Of a DNA stretch of 64,000 bases, positions 11,548-22,076 are shown piece after piece; position 1 is the first letter of the stretch, and the number at the start of each line of letters is the position of its first letter. Position numbers and translations under genes: made by a program. The stretch is from Paragorgia papillata. Taxonomy: Eukaryota; Cnidaria; Anthozoa; Scleralcyonacea; Coralliidae. The notes beneath the pieces were generated by a model. The model was not told where the DNA came from and made no database searches. It saw only the letters and a program-made list of their open reading frames with translations. The DNA is taken from assembly GCA_035771165.1 (NCBI GenBank), contig JAWNZC010000307.1, positions 186,001-250,000 on the forward strand, in the 5' to 3' direction.

Positions 11548-12178
11548 GACCCCGTTTACACGATGCCGGTACAATTTGAAAACGGAACAAAATCATGCCG
11601 TTTAGGCCTTGCGTTTACACGATACCGGCACAAAAATGACATGAAAACGGCACAAAATGAAGACGGGTTCCTTGACGGCATGAAATGAAAACGGAACACT
11701 AACCGGTATCGTGTAAACGCCCGTGCCGTAACAGTTTGATGACGGTAATCACCATATATACGACCACAGTATTCGGGTCAGCAGTATTCACAAAGTCTTC
11801 TCAATTCTCATTGGAAGAGAATAGTCACATGTTAATCCGTCATTATATTATACCGGCACCGTGTAAACGCAAGACTTTTTGGCCTGTATTTACACACCGG
11901 CATGATTTTGTTCCGTTTTCAAATTGTACCGGCATCGTGTAAACGCAAGACTTTTTGGCCTGTATTTACACACCGGCATGATTTTGTTCCGTTTTCAAAT
12001 TGTACCGGCATTGTGTAAACGCAAGACTTTTTGGCCTGTACTTACACACCGGCATGATTTTGTTCCGTTTTCAAATTGTACCGGCATCGCGTAAACGCAA
12101 GACTTTTTGGGCTGTATTTACACACCGGCATGATTTTGTTCCGTTTTCAAATTGTACCGGCATCGTGTAAACGGGGTC
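11548..12178. mobile_element. Harbinger-like MITE with internal tandem repeats
   Basis: TIRs GACCCCGTTTACACGATGCC and complement, flanked by TTA on both sides (11545-11547 and 12179-12181), as in PIF/Harbinger. The right half (about 11850-12170) is a tandem array of four to five units of about 75-85 bp ending CCGGCATCGTGTAAACGCAA. No transposase. Confidence 0.85.
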
Positions 12179-12181
12179 TTA

Positions 12182-12625
12182 GACTACGTTTACACTAGAG
12201 CAAAATTTTCCGGATTCGTAAATGTTTGCGGATTCACTTCGTACCGAGTATTCGGATTCGTTAGGCGTTTACACTACAACAGTATTCGCAGATTCGGCCC
12301 TTTACACTAAACTCGGAATTCCTTTAGTTCAGTTAATATGTTGACCATGTTGGTTCCAGCGCAACCTCGCATGACTACGAGCGGAAGAGCATCCGAATTC
12401 ATCGGAATAACCGTTCACACTACGTATTGTCTCGGATTCAAAAGTATTCGGATACGAAGTTTCTACATTTTTTTCCGGATTCGAAATCTCCGGATACGTG
12501 ATCAAACCGGAAAGTTTTCATTCCGGATTCATTCTTTTGTGTGTAAACGGCAAAATGAATCCGGTACTAAAACGTTCTGGATTCGTCACGAATCCGAAAA
12601 CTTTTGCTCTAGTGTAAACGAGGTC
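12182..12625. mobile_element. Adjacent MITE with GACTACGTTTACACTAG ends
   Basis: The left end GACTACGTTTACACTAGAGC is mirrored at about 12605-12625. Interior is dense in short CCGGATTCG and CGGATTCG words, so it can fold back on itself. It abuts the previous MITE with TTA shared. TSD not clear (TA or TTA). Confidence 0.75.
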
Positions 12626-13002
12626 TATTAGATGAACCAATTTTTAATTTTGACAAGACGCCTGGGTCAGGCGTTCACTCGGGATACTGGAAAAGTGCAG
12701 TACTTAGGTAAAAGATACTGACTGTAGTGTTATTGCAGCAATCACAAAATTGAAGGCTGAATTGAAGGCCTCTCTCCTCCGTAGAGGTTATACATGTATA
12801 CCGCGCTAGCAAAGGTGGGAGTGGGCCAAGGAAGATCAGATCGAAAGATGAAGGTGGTGCATACTTCACACTGGTGAACATATTTACGAGGAAGACAGTT
12901 GTCAGCCACATCTGATCACTGTTAAACTACTGTACAAAGTCAGTCAGTTTCGGAATCTACCAACAATGTGCAAGAACAACAATTGAAATATAGTATTAAG
13001 GT
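12626..13002. other. Non-coding spacer
   Basis: Nothing recognised. Confidence 0.4.
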
Positions 13003-13449
13003 TTAATGGGCATATGACTCGAAAATTAAGTTTGTCTTATTGAAAAGAACATTTAAAATGATCAATTTGGTTTCCTTGCTTCGTTTTTGAGATATTCCAG
13101 TTTGTTTGATATGCAAATGACACAACTTTTACGTCACACGTGCATAATGAGTATTATGAGTTATACCGAGAGAAGGTTACATATCTTTGCTATTGTTAAA
13201 TGAAATCACTTGGAATTCTACATGTTTGGTGTTGTGGGTAGAAACTCGCACATGCTTCTTTGACTTAAGCCCATGTTTTCATAATTTATGCACATGTGAC
13301 GTAAAAAGTTGTGTCATTTGCATATCAAACAAGCTGGAATATCTCAAAAACGAGGCAAGGAAACCAAAAACTGCAAAAGATGTTATTTAATAATTTTAAA
13401 TGTTCTTTTCAATAAGACAAACCTAATTTTCAAGTCATATGCCCCTTAA
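13003..13449. mobile_element. Family A MITE, copy 2
   Basis: Inverted arms begin near GGGCATATGACTCGAAAATTAAG and end at CATATGCCCCTTAAG. They contain GACAAAC and TGATATGCAAATGACACAAC. Same design as 1249-1742 but clearly diverged. Confidence 0.8.
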
Positions 13450-13558
13450 GATATATCTACTGCGAAGGCCCTTTATCAGAGAGAAACGTGACGAAGGGCC
13501 TTCGCTCGAAACGTTACACTCTAACGTTCTCTGTTTCGGCAGTACAGTCTATCTTAAG
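13450..13558. repeat. Structured repeat with CGAAACGTT hairpins
   Basis: Contains GTGACGAAGGGCCTTCGCTCGAAACGTTA followed by its own partial complement, and ACTGC...GCAGT at the ends. A related block is at 61095-61230. This motif set recurs in cnidarian repeats from memory. It was tested as a hammerhead ribozyme and rejected (see below). Its right part resumes after the MITE 13559-13905. Confidence 0.5.
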
Positions 13559-13905
13559 CCCCGCACAGACGACCAAGTTTTCCTTGACAAGTTCCTTGGT
13601 AGCTTTCCTTGCTCGTGTGTACGATGAACAATTTTTTCCCCAAACATTTTCCTTGACAATTTATAATTGCTCGTGTCTACGGTTGGACAAGTTTTCCTTG
13701 ACGGCAATGGTCGCGTAATAAGCTTCGGAGATGATCTTGTCAAGTTTTCCTTGACGACTATACACACGAACAAATTTCCTTGTTCAAAAGCTGGCATGAC
13801 CAGCTTTTGAACAAGGCTCCTTGTCAAGGAAAAACATGTACACACGTCGTACACACGAACAAATAAAACTTAATTGTCAAAGAAAACTTGGTCGTCTGTG
13901 CGGGG
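13559..13905. mobile_element. MITE with CCCCGCACAGACGACC ends
   Basis: The 347-bp element has TIRs CCCCGCACAGACGACCAAG and complement, flanked by CTTAAG on both sides (13553-13558 and 13906-13911). Because CTTAAG is palindromic, the true TSD may be TTAA or a 3-bp site. Interior repeats TTTTCCTTGACAA several times in both orientations. Confidence 0.8.
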
Positions 13906-14033
13906 CTTAAGATATACTAGCAATGTATATTTCGATTGTTTATTTCACTGCAAGAACACCTTGATCAAAAGGCAAAGCTGTTCAACTTTTTGCCCAACTC
14001 CAAAAGCAGCAAAGAACTTACAGGCTTCACTCA

Positions 14034-14816
14034 GGGGCTGTTTACGTGGGAGGCGGGACGGGACGTTTGCCGGGATCCCGCCATGCATGTATATATCTCT
14101 TACTTGTGCCATGGAAAGAATTTTCCCGGGACGTTTTTCGTCCCGTTCCGGCAAAGCGGGATCCCGGTTCGCTCAGCCGGGATCCTGGCAAATGCAAGAC
14201 AATTTTTCTCATGTAAACACTCCGTCCCGCTTTGCCGGGACGTTTGCCAGGACGATATTATGCTGACTTGGCAAAAATTCTGACTGAAAATTCTGACAAT
14301 TAAGTTTGCCTAGTCCGTCTACTCCGAACGTTTTCTCAAGAAATAATCCACTGTAGAAGTTATAAAATATATTGGCAGAAAGATAATTCACCTTGCTACA
14401 ACATACGTACAGTTTATCCCACCAAATAGCTTAGTTTCCCTAAAAAAAGCGAAATACCGAACATGTCCAAATCATAATAGCGGCCGCTATTTTGAAACTT
14501 TTTTCCGTATGTATTATAATCTGTCTTCTCCGAATGTTTTCTCGTGAAATAAACCACTGTAGAAGCTATCAAATATATTGGAAGAAAGATAATTCATCTG
14601 GCTACAACATACGTACAGTTTATCCGACCAAATAGCTTAGTTTTCTTAAAAAAAGCGAAATACCGAACATGTCCAACACGAACTAGAGATGCTTGTTGAA
14701 CGTCCAGGGTATTCCAGGGTGTAATCGTCCCGGTAGAAACATTCTCGTGTAAACCCGGGATGAAAAACGTCCCGTCCCGGCAAACGTCCCGTCCCGCCTC
14801 CCATATAAACAGGCCC
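14034..14816. mobile_element. Harbinger-like MITE with GGGGCTGTTTA ends
   Basis: The left end carries GGGAGGCGGGACGGGACG and the right end its complement, with TCA duplicated at both edges (14031-14033 and 14817-14819). The interior also holds two direct copies of an about 115-bp block (14330-14440 and 14530-14670). Confidence 0.75.
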
Positions 14817-14842
14817 TCAGTCACACGGCTTACGGCTAACAA

Positions 14843-15648
14843 CTGCCTCCTCCGCAGGCCCTCGTTGCGTCATGGACAGGTCACACTTTTGAGAGGGCCT
14901 GCCAGATCCTGTAAACAAAATGGGGACTGATCCCATTATGCACAGCGAGACTAAAATCTTTGCGGCCGCTGTTCGACAAACGTACGTCGACGTCCAAGTT
15001 CTTTTAACACTGTGACCCACAAGGAAATTCGGTCTAAACTTTCTTACAGATCATGGCAATGAAGCAACCAATATGTTTTAGAATTACCGACCTTCTGCCA
15101 ATATTTTTAGCGACAAAAAGGAATTGAAAGAAAAAATATCTGCCGAACAAAAGCAAATTCGACGGTCAGGAAAGTACAGGTTTTTCTTATTGTTTTTTTG
15201 GTTTATTTAGCTATCGAAGACTGTCAACTGACCAAGAGTTAATGAGATTTAATTTTGTTAAATTGTAGGCTATTTCGGTATACCCCAGTTTCAAGATTCC
15301 AGCATAATTCAGTTTCAGTTGTTGTGGAAACCGAAAACTGTATAAACCCAAGAGTCTCCGGGTAGACTAAAGTGCATTGTCGTTGATTATTCCGGCCGAA
15401 AGTTGACAAAGTTCAACCGTAATTGCTTTTTTTAACAATTCCTTCATTTTAAAGCTAGGATTCGTATGTCATAAGTCTTCAATGTCCTTCAAAATCTTCG
15501 GGTATAGCCATGGCTATTAACAATAGTAGTTAATTATGCAAATGTATTCCGTGCCAAGTTTTGCCAAATTTTTTACAGGATCTTGCAGGCCCTAAATTCG
15601 GCGTGTGTGACCTGTCCATGATGCAACGAGGGCCTGCGGAGGAGGCAG
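14843..15648. mobile_element. Mutator-like MITE
   Basis: TIRs of about 80 bp start CTGCCTCCTCCGCAGGCCC. A perfect 9-bp repeat GGCTAACAA flanks the element (14834-14842 and 15649-15657). A 9-bp TSD with long TIRs is the signature of MULEs. No transposase, 806 bp. Confidence 0.85.
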
Positions 15649-15745
15649 GGCTAACAACTCACTGGAAGTATGGATATCAGTGGAAGTAAAAAGAGCAAAA
15701 ATGCAAGATTGTGACACCCAAGGGGAAAAAAACTGAGCTGAAATG

Positions 15746-16253
15746 TACACGCGTAAAAACGCACAACTTGTTCACGGTTGTCAACAGGCGTGAACAATGT
15801 TGTGCTGCTCACCGTGAACAATGTTGTGCTGCTCACCGTGAACAATGTTGTGCTGCTCGCCGTGAACAAGTTGTCAACAAGCTGTTCACTTATGGTTCGA
15901 ACAACTTGTTCACGGATAAATCAACAGTCATGAACAAGTTGTTCCAACAGCACATTTTTATAGCCAACAACGTTGTTCGCACATGATACAACATGTTGTA
16001 ACAGCATGACGAAATAACAACGATGAAGAACAATGTTACAACAATAGTGAACATGGTTAATGTATCAACACGTTCTTCGGTTGTTACAACATGCGTGAAC
16101 AACGGTTGTTGTTTCATCAAGCTGTAACAACTTGTTGAAACAATGATGAACAATGTTGTTCATTTATCAATGTTGTTCACATATTTCAACAAGTTGTTAC
16201 AGCATTGTTCAGGCAACAATGCTGTAACAACTTGCGAGATTTTTACGCGTGTA
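15746..16253. mobile_element. Foldback MITE built of AACAACTTGTTCAC words
   Basis: Bounded by TACACGCGTAAAAAC and its complement. The interior is almost entirely AACAATGTTGT / TTGTTCAC / TGTAACAAC words in both orientations, a highly self-complementary sequence. The ORFs that appear here are repeats, not genes. Confidence 0.8.
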
Positions 16254-16560
16254 GACTCTGCCTACCACGGGTAGCCCGAGTAAAATAACAGTACCATAAT
16301 TTTTTTCTAAAACTGACTACTCACACAAAGTTTTTCAATCAACCCAGTTTCCCTTGACCTACAATGAAATATAAGAGAAAGTCAATTCTTCATAGTGTAG
16401 TGAATTAATGGGCTTTTTAGTCTTTGAACAATGACGAGTGATCACAGAGCTGGCGTAAGCAGCTGGCGTGATGAAAAAAACGGTTTGATGTTAGTCGTCA
16501 GTTAAGTCTTTAGTTTGATCACTTTTAATCTTTATCACTATTTTAAATACTTATACTCTT

Positions 16561-16937
16561 AAAGGGGATTGGCATTAAAAATTAACTTTGTCTAATTTGA
16601 AAGAACTCATAAAATTGTAATAGAAGATTCTTTACAACTTTTTCGTATCTTTGTGCGTTTTCAAGATATCTCAATTTGTTTGATATGTAAATGAGATGGT
16701 CTCTGACGTGTGGGGTGTGGGTCAGGAGTGGGGTAAAATATTTTCATACAGAGCAAAATCACTTACATATCTAACATGAAATGTTCAGCGTCGTAAGGAG
16801 TTTTTATGTGCACAGTTTCAAATGATTTCGCTGAACAAACTTAGAGATATAACTGGTTTTGCCACATGTGAAAATATTTTACCCCACACCTGACGTCAGA
16901 GACCATCTCATTTACATATCAAACAAATTGAATTATC
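16561..16937. mobile_element. Family A MITE, copy 3, left part (interrupted)
   Basis: Left arm from AAAGGGGATTGGCATTAAAAATTAAC, with TTGATATGTAAATGAGATGG, and part of the mirrored right arm to CAAACAAATTGA at about 16932. The remaining right arm, TATCTTGAAAACGAAG to TTTTTGTTGCCAATGTCC, is found at about 45403-45500 beyond the Polinton. The MITE was therefore split by later insertions. Confidence 0.85.
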
Positions 16938-17420
16938 ATTCATTTCGTTTATATCATGCATTCTGATTGGTTAATTCACCTGCAAATAACTGAGTGCAAA
17001 TAATTTTTTTGCTGCAAATAATGTTATGAGCATGCGCACTAGCAATGGCGCTGCTGACTGCAAATAATTTTCGTAAACATGGCGGCTAGTTCTTCAGCTA
17101 TCCGAGGAAATAATCGAGAGTATTTAGAAGCATTCATAACGACAATGTACTTTAGAAAAGAAATAGTTAAAAGGAAGATTTAGTGAGATAAAAAGCAACA
17201 CTCGTGCCAACAAAAAGTAAGTTTTACGAAGATTTTAGTACGCCGCAGACACAGAGAAGAGTGGCGATCTCTAACTTCAGTCATTTCAGATTTTTAACTA
17301 TTTTATGAATGATAAATCAATTATTGAACTCGTCTATCGCAAAATATCATGATTTGTCAGTGTCTCGCTACCAGTTATTTGCCTCTGCCTTCGGCATCGG
17401 CAAATAACTGGTAGCTCGCC
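16938..17420. other. Left part of a foldback-type insertion that received the Polinton
   Basis: This sequence sits between the two halves of MITE copy 3. Its right end (about 17290-17420) is a palindrome with tip GCCTCTGCCTTCGGCATCGGC. One side continues beyond the outer Polinton at 45337-45402 (ACTGACAAATCATGATATT matched with AATATCATGATTTGTCAGT at 17340-17359). The Polinton entered the arm of this foldback. Two stretches with AACATGGCGGC resemble gene-start debris; no ORF. Confidence 0.75.
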
Positions 17421-17790
17421 AGTAGTATTATAGAGGCCGATCGAGCCCCTTTTTTAGGGCGGCGCAGGGGCGGCGTTCTCACTAGTATTCAGGGCGGCGT
17501 TCTCATTAATATTCAGGGCGGCGTTTTCATGAATATTCCCTGAATTAATATTCAGGGTCATTAAATATTCAGTGTGACGCACGGTGTGACGCACGGTGTG
17601 ACGCACGAAAGTAATTAGGGCGGCGTTCTCATTAATATTCAGGCGGCACTCATTAAATATTCAGTGTGACGCACGGTGTGACGCACGGTGTGACGCACGG
17701 TGTGACGCACGGTGTGATGCACGGTGTGATGCACGAAAAGTAATTTGCATACACGTGGTTGATGATATAAACCTGAGTTTGAGTGCTAGC
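17421..17790. repeat. Left terminal repeat of the outer Polinton
   Basis: After the unique AGTAGT end come about six copies of GGCGGCGTTCTCATTAATATTCA-like units and about nine copies of GTGTGACGCACG. It then runs into GTGGTTGATGATATAAACC, which matches the mirrored GGTTGGTGATATAAGCC-like sequence near 23050. So left and right termini are homologous over about 370 bp apart from repeat number. Confidence 0.85.
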
Positions 17791-17897
17791 ATTGCACTCG
17801 TTTGGTCTTTTTCTGGTTAAGTACAACATCGCTGCAATGGAATGTCTACTTTAGAGAAAGATTGGAACGTTTGTTGAAAGCCGTTTAGAACTGAGAC

Positions 17898-18380
17898 ATG
17901 AATACTCGACGATCTAGAAACCGTAAATGTGAAGCCTGGGGAAATCAAGTACATGTCGATGAAGTGTCAGTTGTTGAATACCAAAAGTTGTTTCCATTAA
18001 TAGAGACCATATACACAGACGCCATCGCCACTGAAATCGAGAAATTATGCGAGGAAAAATGTTGTGGTTGTAAGATTGATCACCCCAGTCAGCGCCAGCA
18101 TGATTGCCTCATGATGACCGAGGAAGAAAGATGGGAGTTGTACTGTAAAGATGCCATTGCATTTGTAAACGATAAACGATTAATTTGGGACGAGTTTATT
18201 GAAGCGACAAGAGTGCTAAAGATCAGGTGTCATAAAGACGCTCTTGAACGTTTAAGACAATTAGAAAACACGTCAGAGTCGATATTGTACGAATTGTGGC
18301 AATTATATAATAATGCGGAGAATCCAGAAATGAAATGTATTCTAGGATATCTTTCTTACTGGAGAGAAAGTAATAAATGA
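17898..18380 (+). CDS. Polinton accessory protein with a C-x-x-C / HPSQ motif
   Basis: A 160-residue protein, Glu/Lys rich and mostly helical. Near residues 50-70 it has LCEEKCCGCKIDHPSQRQH followed by DCL. The spacing of Cys and His suggests a metal site. From memory, this HPSQ motif recurs in accessory ORFs of cnidarian Polintons, function unknown. It is the first gene inside the left terminal repeat. TATAAACC at about 17768 could serve as TATA element. The ATG at 17898 is the first in frame. Intact ORF, confidence moderate because the family has no known role. Confidence 0.75.
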   Translation: MNTRRSRNRKCEAWGNQVHVDEVSVVEYQKLFPLIETIYTDAIATEIEKLCEEKCCGCKIDHPSQRQHDCLMMTEEERWELYCKDAIAFVNDKRLIWDEFIEATRVLKIRCHKDALERLRQLENTSESILYELWQLYNNAENPEMKCILGYLSYWRESNK

Positions 18381-18731
18381 TTTTCTTGTATAAATGTTGT
18401 GTTTTGTCTTATATAAGGCTAATAGTTGTTCAGCAATACGTTCCATTTTTTGTTCGCGAAATTGATAGAGACACTTTATATTTTTTATCTGAAACCTTGT
18501 CTGGAAAGCTGAACTTAAGATATGTACGAATCAATCCGAAAAGCCGTGAGCTCAGAAAAAACGTATTGGCACATAGCAATGAAAAGCTTATATATGAATA
18601 TTATATTAGATATTTGGTTCGCTTTTGAATATTATATTAGATATTTGGTTCGCTTTTGTGATGTTTATACGTATAGGAACCGCATGAAGTTAAAAAGAGT
18701 CGCCTTGAATGGTAGCGAATCGTTATTGTAA
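18377..18731 (+). pseudogene. Small ORF broken by a 31-bp tandem duplication
   Basis: An open frame starting at 18377 (overlapping the previous stop by 4 bp) ends at 18628. A second, overlapping frame carries on to 18731 in a style that would continue it. The break coincides with an exact 31-bp direct duplication (AATATTATATTAGATATTTG repeated at about 18597 and 18628). Thirty-one is not a multiple of three. The ancestral product would be about 105 residues, with no recognised family. I infer a recent replication-slip frameshift. Confidence 0.6.
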
Positions 18732-19127
18732 ACTTAGAAGAACATTATTCGACAGCATCGTTGACCAAGCACTTTGAAAAATTACAAAGCTTGGTTAAAT
18801 AATTCGTCGCTATGATTTAGTATGTTATAAGATTCTCGCACGTGCAGAACACAAAAGGGAAAAGTCATTAAAGTTACTAATGACCAAAACATAACCAGAT
18901 TTGCATATAAGTAGAATATTTAATTCATTCTAGGGGATGTCATGAGTTGTGTGTGGATAATAAGGGGTATTAATGTGTGGGCATGTTCATGGAGAATGTA
19001 CAGCCTCGCGTCGCCTCATAAGACAGAATTCAAAGTACTCAGTTTAAAATATTTATTTAGGCTTTGGTTTAAACTTACACATATCAAAACAAATTACCGT
19101 TACATATAAATAGTTCACACCGAGCAT
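18732..19127. other. Intergenic region of the outer element
   Basis: No gene. It is the 3' side of the minus-strand ATPase gene and the plus-strand ORF remnant. An AAGCACTTTG..AAAGCTTGGTTAAA partial inverted repeat around 18765-18805 could mark transcript ends. Confidence 0.4.
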
Positions 19128-20480
19128 CTAGTAAGGTCTGCTTCTTAGATTATATTTAGGTGTTTTTATTTTAAAAGTAGAATGATAATCTTTCTTGTCT
19201 TCTGATGATAATTGTGATACATCTTCTTTTGTCATGGGTAAATATTTTGATCTAGTCATCAATAGATGATGTTCATACTCTTCTCTATCATCTGGGGTCA
19301 TCTTTGCCAAGTCGCTTTCTTTCCAATCCGAAGAGCTTTCCCAGTTATGAAAGAAATTATGTTTAAGCGTTGGTTGTTCAACGGTTGGAGGCGGTGTTAC
19401 AAAATAGGTTTTAGGTGTAGTAGGAGCTGTAGGGAAACTCCACGGAAGATCGTCAGTTTCTTGCTTTATCTTTGGTGTCAAATTTTCTGAAGTTTTTGGT
19501 GGCTGAGTTTGAAGATTAGTCAGAGGTTGAGACTGATTCTGCAGTTGGTTTTGAAACGTCAGAAAACGTCCTAACTGATTGGAGTAGAGTATGCTCTTTT
19601 CTTCAGGTGTTAACTGTGGCGCTTGTACAATATCTTGCATTTTTTGTTCTGTATTGTACATGGCATTAACGATTGGAGGTAATTGATAGGATTGCTTTTG
19701 TATGAAACTACCTAGCTGTTGCTGCAGGCTGGAGCTATTTTCTCCAGGTAGAACATTGGTCTTGAGGCGGTGATCGTCGTCCGTAGTCGGCTTTAGATCA
19801 AGCATTAAATAACCATGAGGGCGACTTGTGGCTTCCTCGTAACTCTTCATAAATTCATGGACATGACCTGGGTTCACCTGCCGTGCCAAGACAGAAATTT
19901 GTTGCTTATCCCTCGGAGACTTGAATAGTACGATATAGTGTGCGTTGAGGCTGATGTTTCTGGTTTCCTTTCCTTGGTGAAATATGTTCTGAACAATATA
20001 GATCACGGAGAGATTCCGGTGATGACTTCCCTTAGTAAATAAACTAGCAATACGTTTATCTCTTCCTGACTGATCCATGAGATCGTCAAGAACAATAAGG
20101 TTTCGCTTAGAAACATCAAGAAAATTATCAGAGTCTATATCAGAGGGTATGCCTTCGTTAAGTTCAATGACTGGTATTGTCTTGATCATTTCTAAATACA
20201 TGGGCTGCCACTGTCCATAACACCAAATTATACGTTTGGGAGGAGGATTAATCGTAGTTTTGGCGTTTTCCAGAAGTGTCTTCACCCATACTGTTTTGCC
20301 GCTCTGAGTACACCCTGCAACAATGCATGTGAACGGATGCTGCATGACTGTTGCGTCAGTGAGAAGATGTGCTGGTCTTGAATAAGAACTGTTTTTATGG
20401 GAATTTTTTATATGACGTTGCATGTTGAATAGTGTTGAAAACGTTTTTCCACAAGTGCTGCAAACATAAGACATGTTCAC
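19128..20480 (-). CDS. C2H2 zinc finger fused to A32-like packaging ATPase
   Basis: A 450-residue protein. Residues 5-28 are a C2H2 finger (C7, C10, H23, H28). From residue 50 begins a FtsK/HerA-type P-loop domain: Walker A GCTQSGKT at 56-63, Walker B LIVLDD ending D132-D133, then a YIVQN sensor-like strand near 161-165. Residues 240-450 are Gln/Thr/Pro rich and disordered. In Polintons and large DNA viruses A32-type ATPases drive genome packaging into the capsid. The N-terminal finger and long tail are extensions beyond the core of about 200 residues. It is the only recognisable morphogenesis gene kept in the outer element. Intact. Confidence 0.9.
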   Translation of the reverse strand: MNMSYVCSTCGKTFSTLFNMQRHIKNSHKNSSYSRPAHLLTDATVMQHPFTCIVAGCTQSGKTVWVKTLLENAKTTINPPPKRIIWCYGQWQPMYLEMIKTIPVIELNEGIPSDIDSDNFLDVSKRNLIVLDDLMDQSGRDKRIASLFTKGSHHRNLSVIYIVQNIFHQGKETRNISLNAHYIVLFKSPRDKQQISVLARQVNPGHVHEFMKSYEEATSRPHGYLMLDLKPTTDDDHRLKTNVLPGENSSSLQQQLGSFIQKQSYQLPPIVNAMYNTEQKMQDIVQAPQLTPEEKSILYSNQLGRFLTFQNQLQNQSQPLTNLQTQPPKTSENLTPKIKQETDDLPWSFPTAPTTPKTYFVTPPPTVEQPTLKHNFFHNWESSSDWKESDLAKMTPDDREEYEHHLLMTRSKYLPMTKEDVSQLSSEDKKDYHSTFKIKTPKYNLRSRPY

Positions 20481-20539
20481 TCATTGAAGAGCATGAGCAG
20501 AATAAACACTTTTAGAGAATTTCGTATTATATATTTATC

Positions 20540-20774
20540 TTTCTCCTCCTCCTCTTTCTCTTCCTCCTCTTTCTCCTCATCTTTCTCCTCCTCCTCCTCC
20601 TCTTTCTCCTCCTCCTCCTCCTCTTTCTCCTCCTCCTCCTCCTCTTCCCCCTCCTCTTTCTCCTCCTCTTTCTCCTCCTCCTCCTCCTCCTCCTCTTTCT
20701 CCTCCTCCTCCTCCTCTTTCTCCTCCTCTTTCTCCTCCTCCTCCTCCTCTTTCTCCTCCTCCTCTTTCTCCTCC
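20540..20774. repeat. (CTC/CTTTCTC)n polypyrimidine tract
   Basis: About 235 bp of CTCCTC and CTTTCTC units on the + strand, purine-only on the other. It separates the ATPase gene from an inverted partial copy of it. Long acidic, basic or serine-rich frames here are repeat artefacts. Confidence 0.95.
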
Positions 20775-21485
20775 GAGGAAGCCACAAGTCGCCCTCATGG
20801 TTATTTAATGCTTGATCTACAGCCGACTACGGACGACGATCACCGCCTCAAGACCAATGTTCTACCCGGAGAAAATAGCTCCAGCCTGCAGCAACAGCTG
20901 GGTAGTTTCATACAAAAGCAATCCTATCGATTACCTCCGATCGTTAATGCCATGTACAATAGAGAACTAAAAATGCAAGATATTGTACAAGCGCCACAGT
21001 TAACACCTGAAGAAAAGAGCATACTCTACTCCAATCAGTTAGGACGTTTTCTGACGTTTCAAAACCAACTGCAGAATCAGTCTCAACCTCTGACTAATCT
21101 TCAAACTCAGCCACCAAAAACTTCAGAAAATTTGACACCAAAGATAAAGCAAGAAACTGACGATCTTCCGTGGAGTTTCCCTACAGCTCCTGCTACACCT
21201 AAAACCTATTTTGTAACACCGCCTCCTACCGTTGAACAACCAACGCTTAAACATAATTTCTTTCATAACTGGGAAAGCTCTTCGGATTGGAAAGAAATCG
21301 ACTTGGCAAAGATGACCCCAGATGATAGAGAAGAGTATGAACATCATCTATTGATGACTAGATCAAAATATTTACCCATGACAAAAGAAGATGTATCACA
21401 ATTATCATCAGAAGACAAAAAAGACTATCACGCTACTTTTAAAATAAAAACGCCTAAATATAATCTAAGAAGCAGACCTTACTAA
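20775..21485 (+). pseudogene. Inverted partial duplicate of the ATPase gene 3' half
   Basis: From GAGGAAGCCACAAGTCGC the sequence is a near copy, in opposite orientation, of the ATPase gene from residue 215 to its stop (19128-19838). Only about ten substitutions change residues over about 236 codons. The frame is still open and runs back into the repeat tract. It lacks the P-loop and both Walker motifs, so it cannot be an ATPase. It starts exactly at the polypyrimidine tract, and a second such tract lies beyond it (21569-21660). That points to a microhomology- or triplex-linked template switch. Confidence 0.85.
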
Positions 21486-21568
21486 AACTTTTGATATGTA
21501 TATGTTTGAGCGAAAACCGAAATAAATATTTTAAGCTAAATGCCTTTGTATGTGTGTGTGTCTATTTG

Positions 21569-21660
21569 CTCCTCCTCCTCCTCTTTTTCCTCCTCCTCTT
21601 TCTCCTCCTCCTCCTCCTCCTCTTTCTCCTCCTTCTCCTCCTCCTCCTCTTCCCCCCCTC
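21569..21660. repeat. (CTC)n polypyrimidine tract, second copy
   Basis: About 90 bp of CTCCTC and TTTCTC units, same composition as 20540-20774. Confidence 0.95.
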
Positions 21661-21713
21661 TTAAAATATGTGTTTTGGTAGCGTTTTCCTCATTTAGTCA
21701 CTGACTGTCAAAT

Positions 21714-22031
21714 ATGTTGATCAAAAAGCACAAACCGTTTCTTGAACTTTTATGTACAAGTGAACCTATTCAACAGCGAGGTCTGTTGGGGACTGCTGGC
21801 CCTGAGCAAATTAGATGCATTTGTGATTGTATGTTGAACTTTTGGTCAACGCAATATCAATTATCACCTGCTTTGCTTGAAGTCGTTAGGCCTTATAGCG
21901 ACGACATATCAACTTTGGCTAGTCCCCGAAGTAGTTTTATGAGAAAAAAAGAGATACTGGTTCAAAAAGGTGAAGGACTTCTTGATGTCCTACTTGGTCC
22001 AGTTTTAGAAGGACTCGCAGAACTAATATAA
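21714..22031 (+). CDS. Polinton accessory protein, 105 residues
   Basis: A helical protein beginning MLIKKHKPFLELL and ending with a hydrophobic GLLDVLLGPVLEGLAEL helix. A basic KK..ILVQKG segment precedes the last helix. From memory, ORFs with KKHKPFL at the start and a Gly-Leu-rich end are common in Polintons of animals and may be virion-associated. This is an inference. 46 bp upstream of the next ORF, same strand, so probably co-expressed. Confidence 0.75.
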   Translation: MLIKKHKPFLELLCTSEPIQQRGLLGTAGPEQIRCICDCMLNFWSTQYQLSPALLEVVRPYSDDISTLASPRSSFMRKKEILVQKGEGLLDVLLGPVLEGLAELI

Positions 22032-22076
22032 AAAGAACGATATTTTTTAAAGACCATCATTCGAACCCTGAACACT

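Noticed and set aside
13450..13558. Second hammerhead-like core (GTGACGA...CGAAAC)
   Set aside because: Conserved C3 is G and stem I does not pair next to the core. Kept only as a structured repeat.
20484..20798. Acidic or basic repeat proteins in the CTC tract
   Set aside because: All are translations of a polypyrimidine microsatellite.
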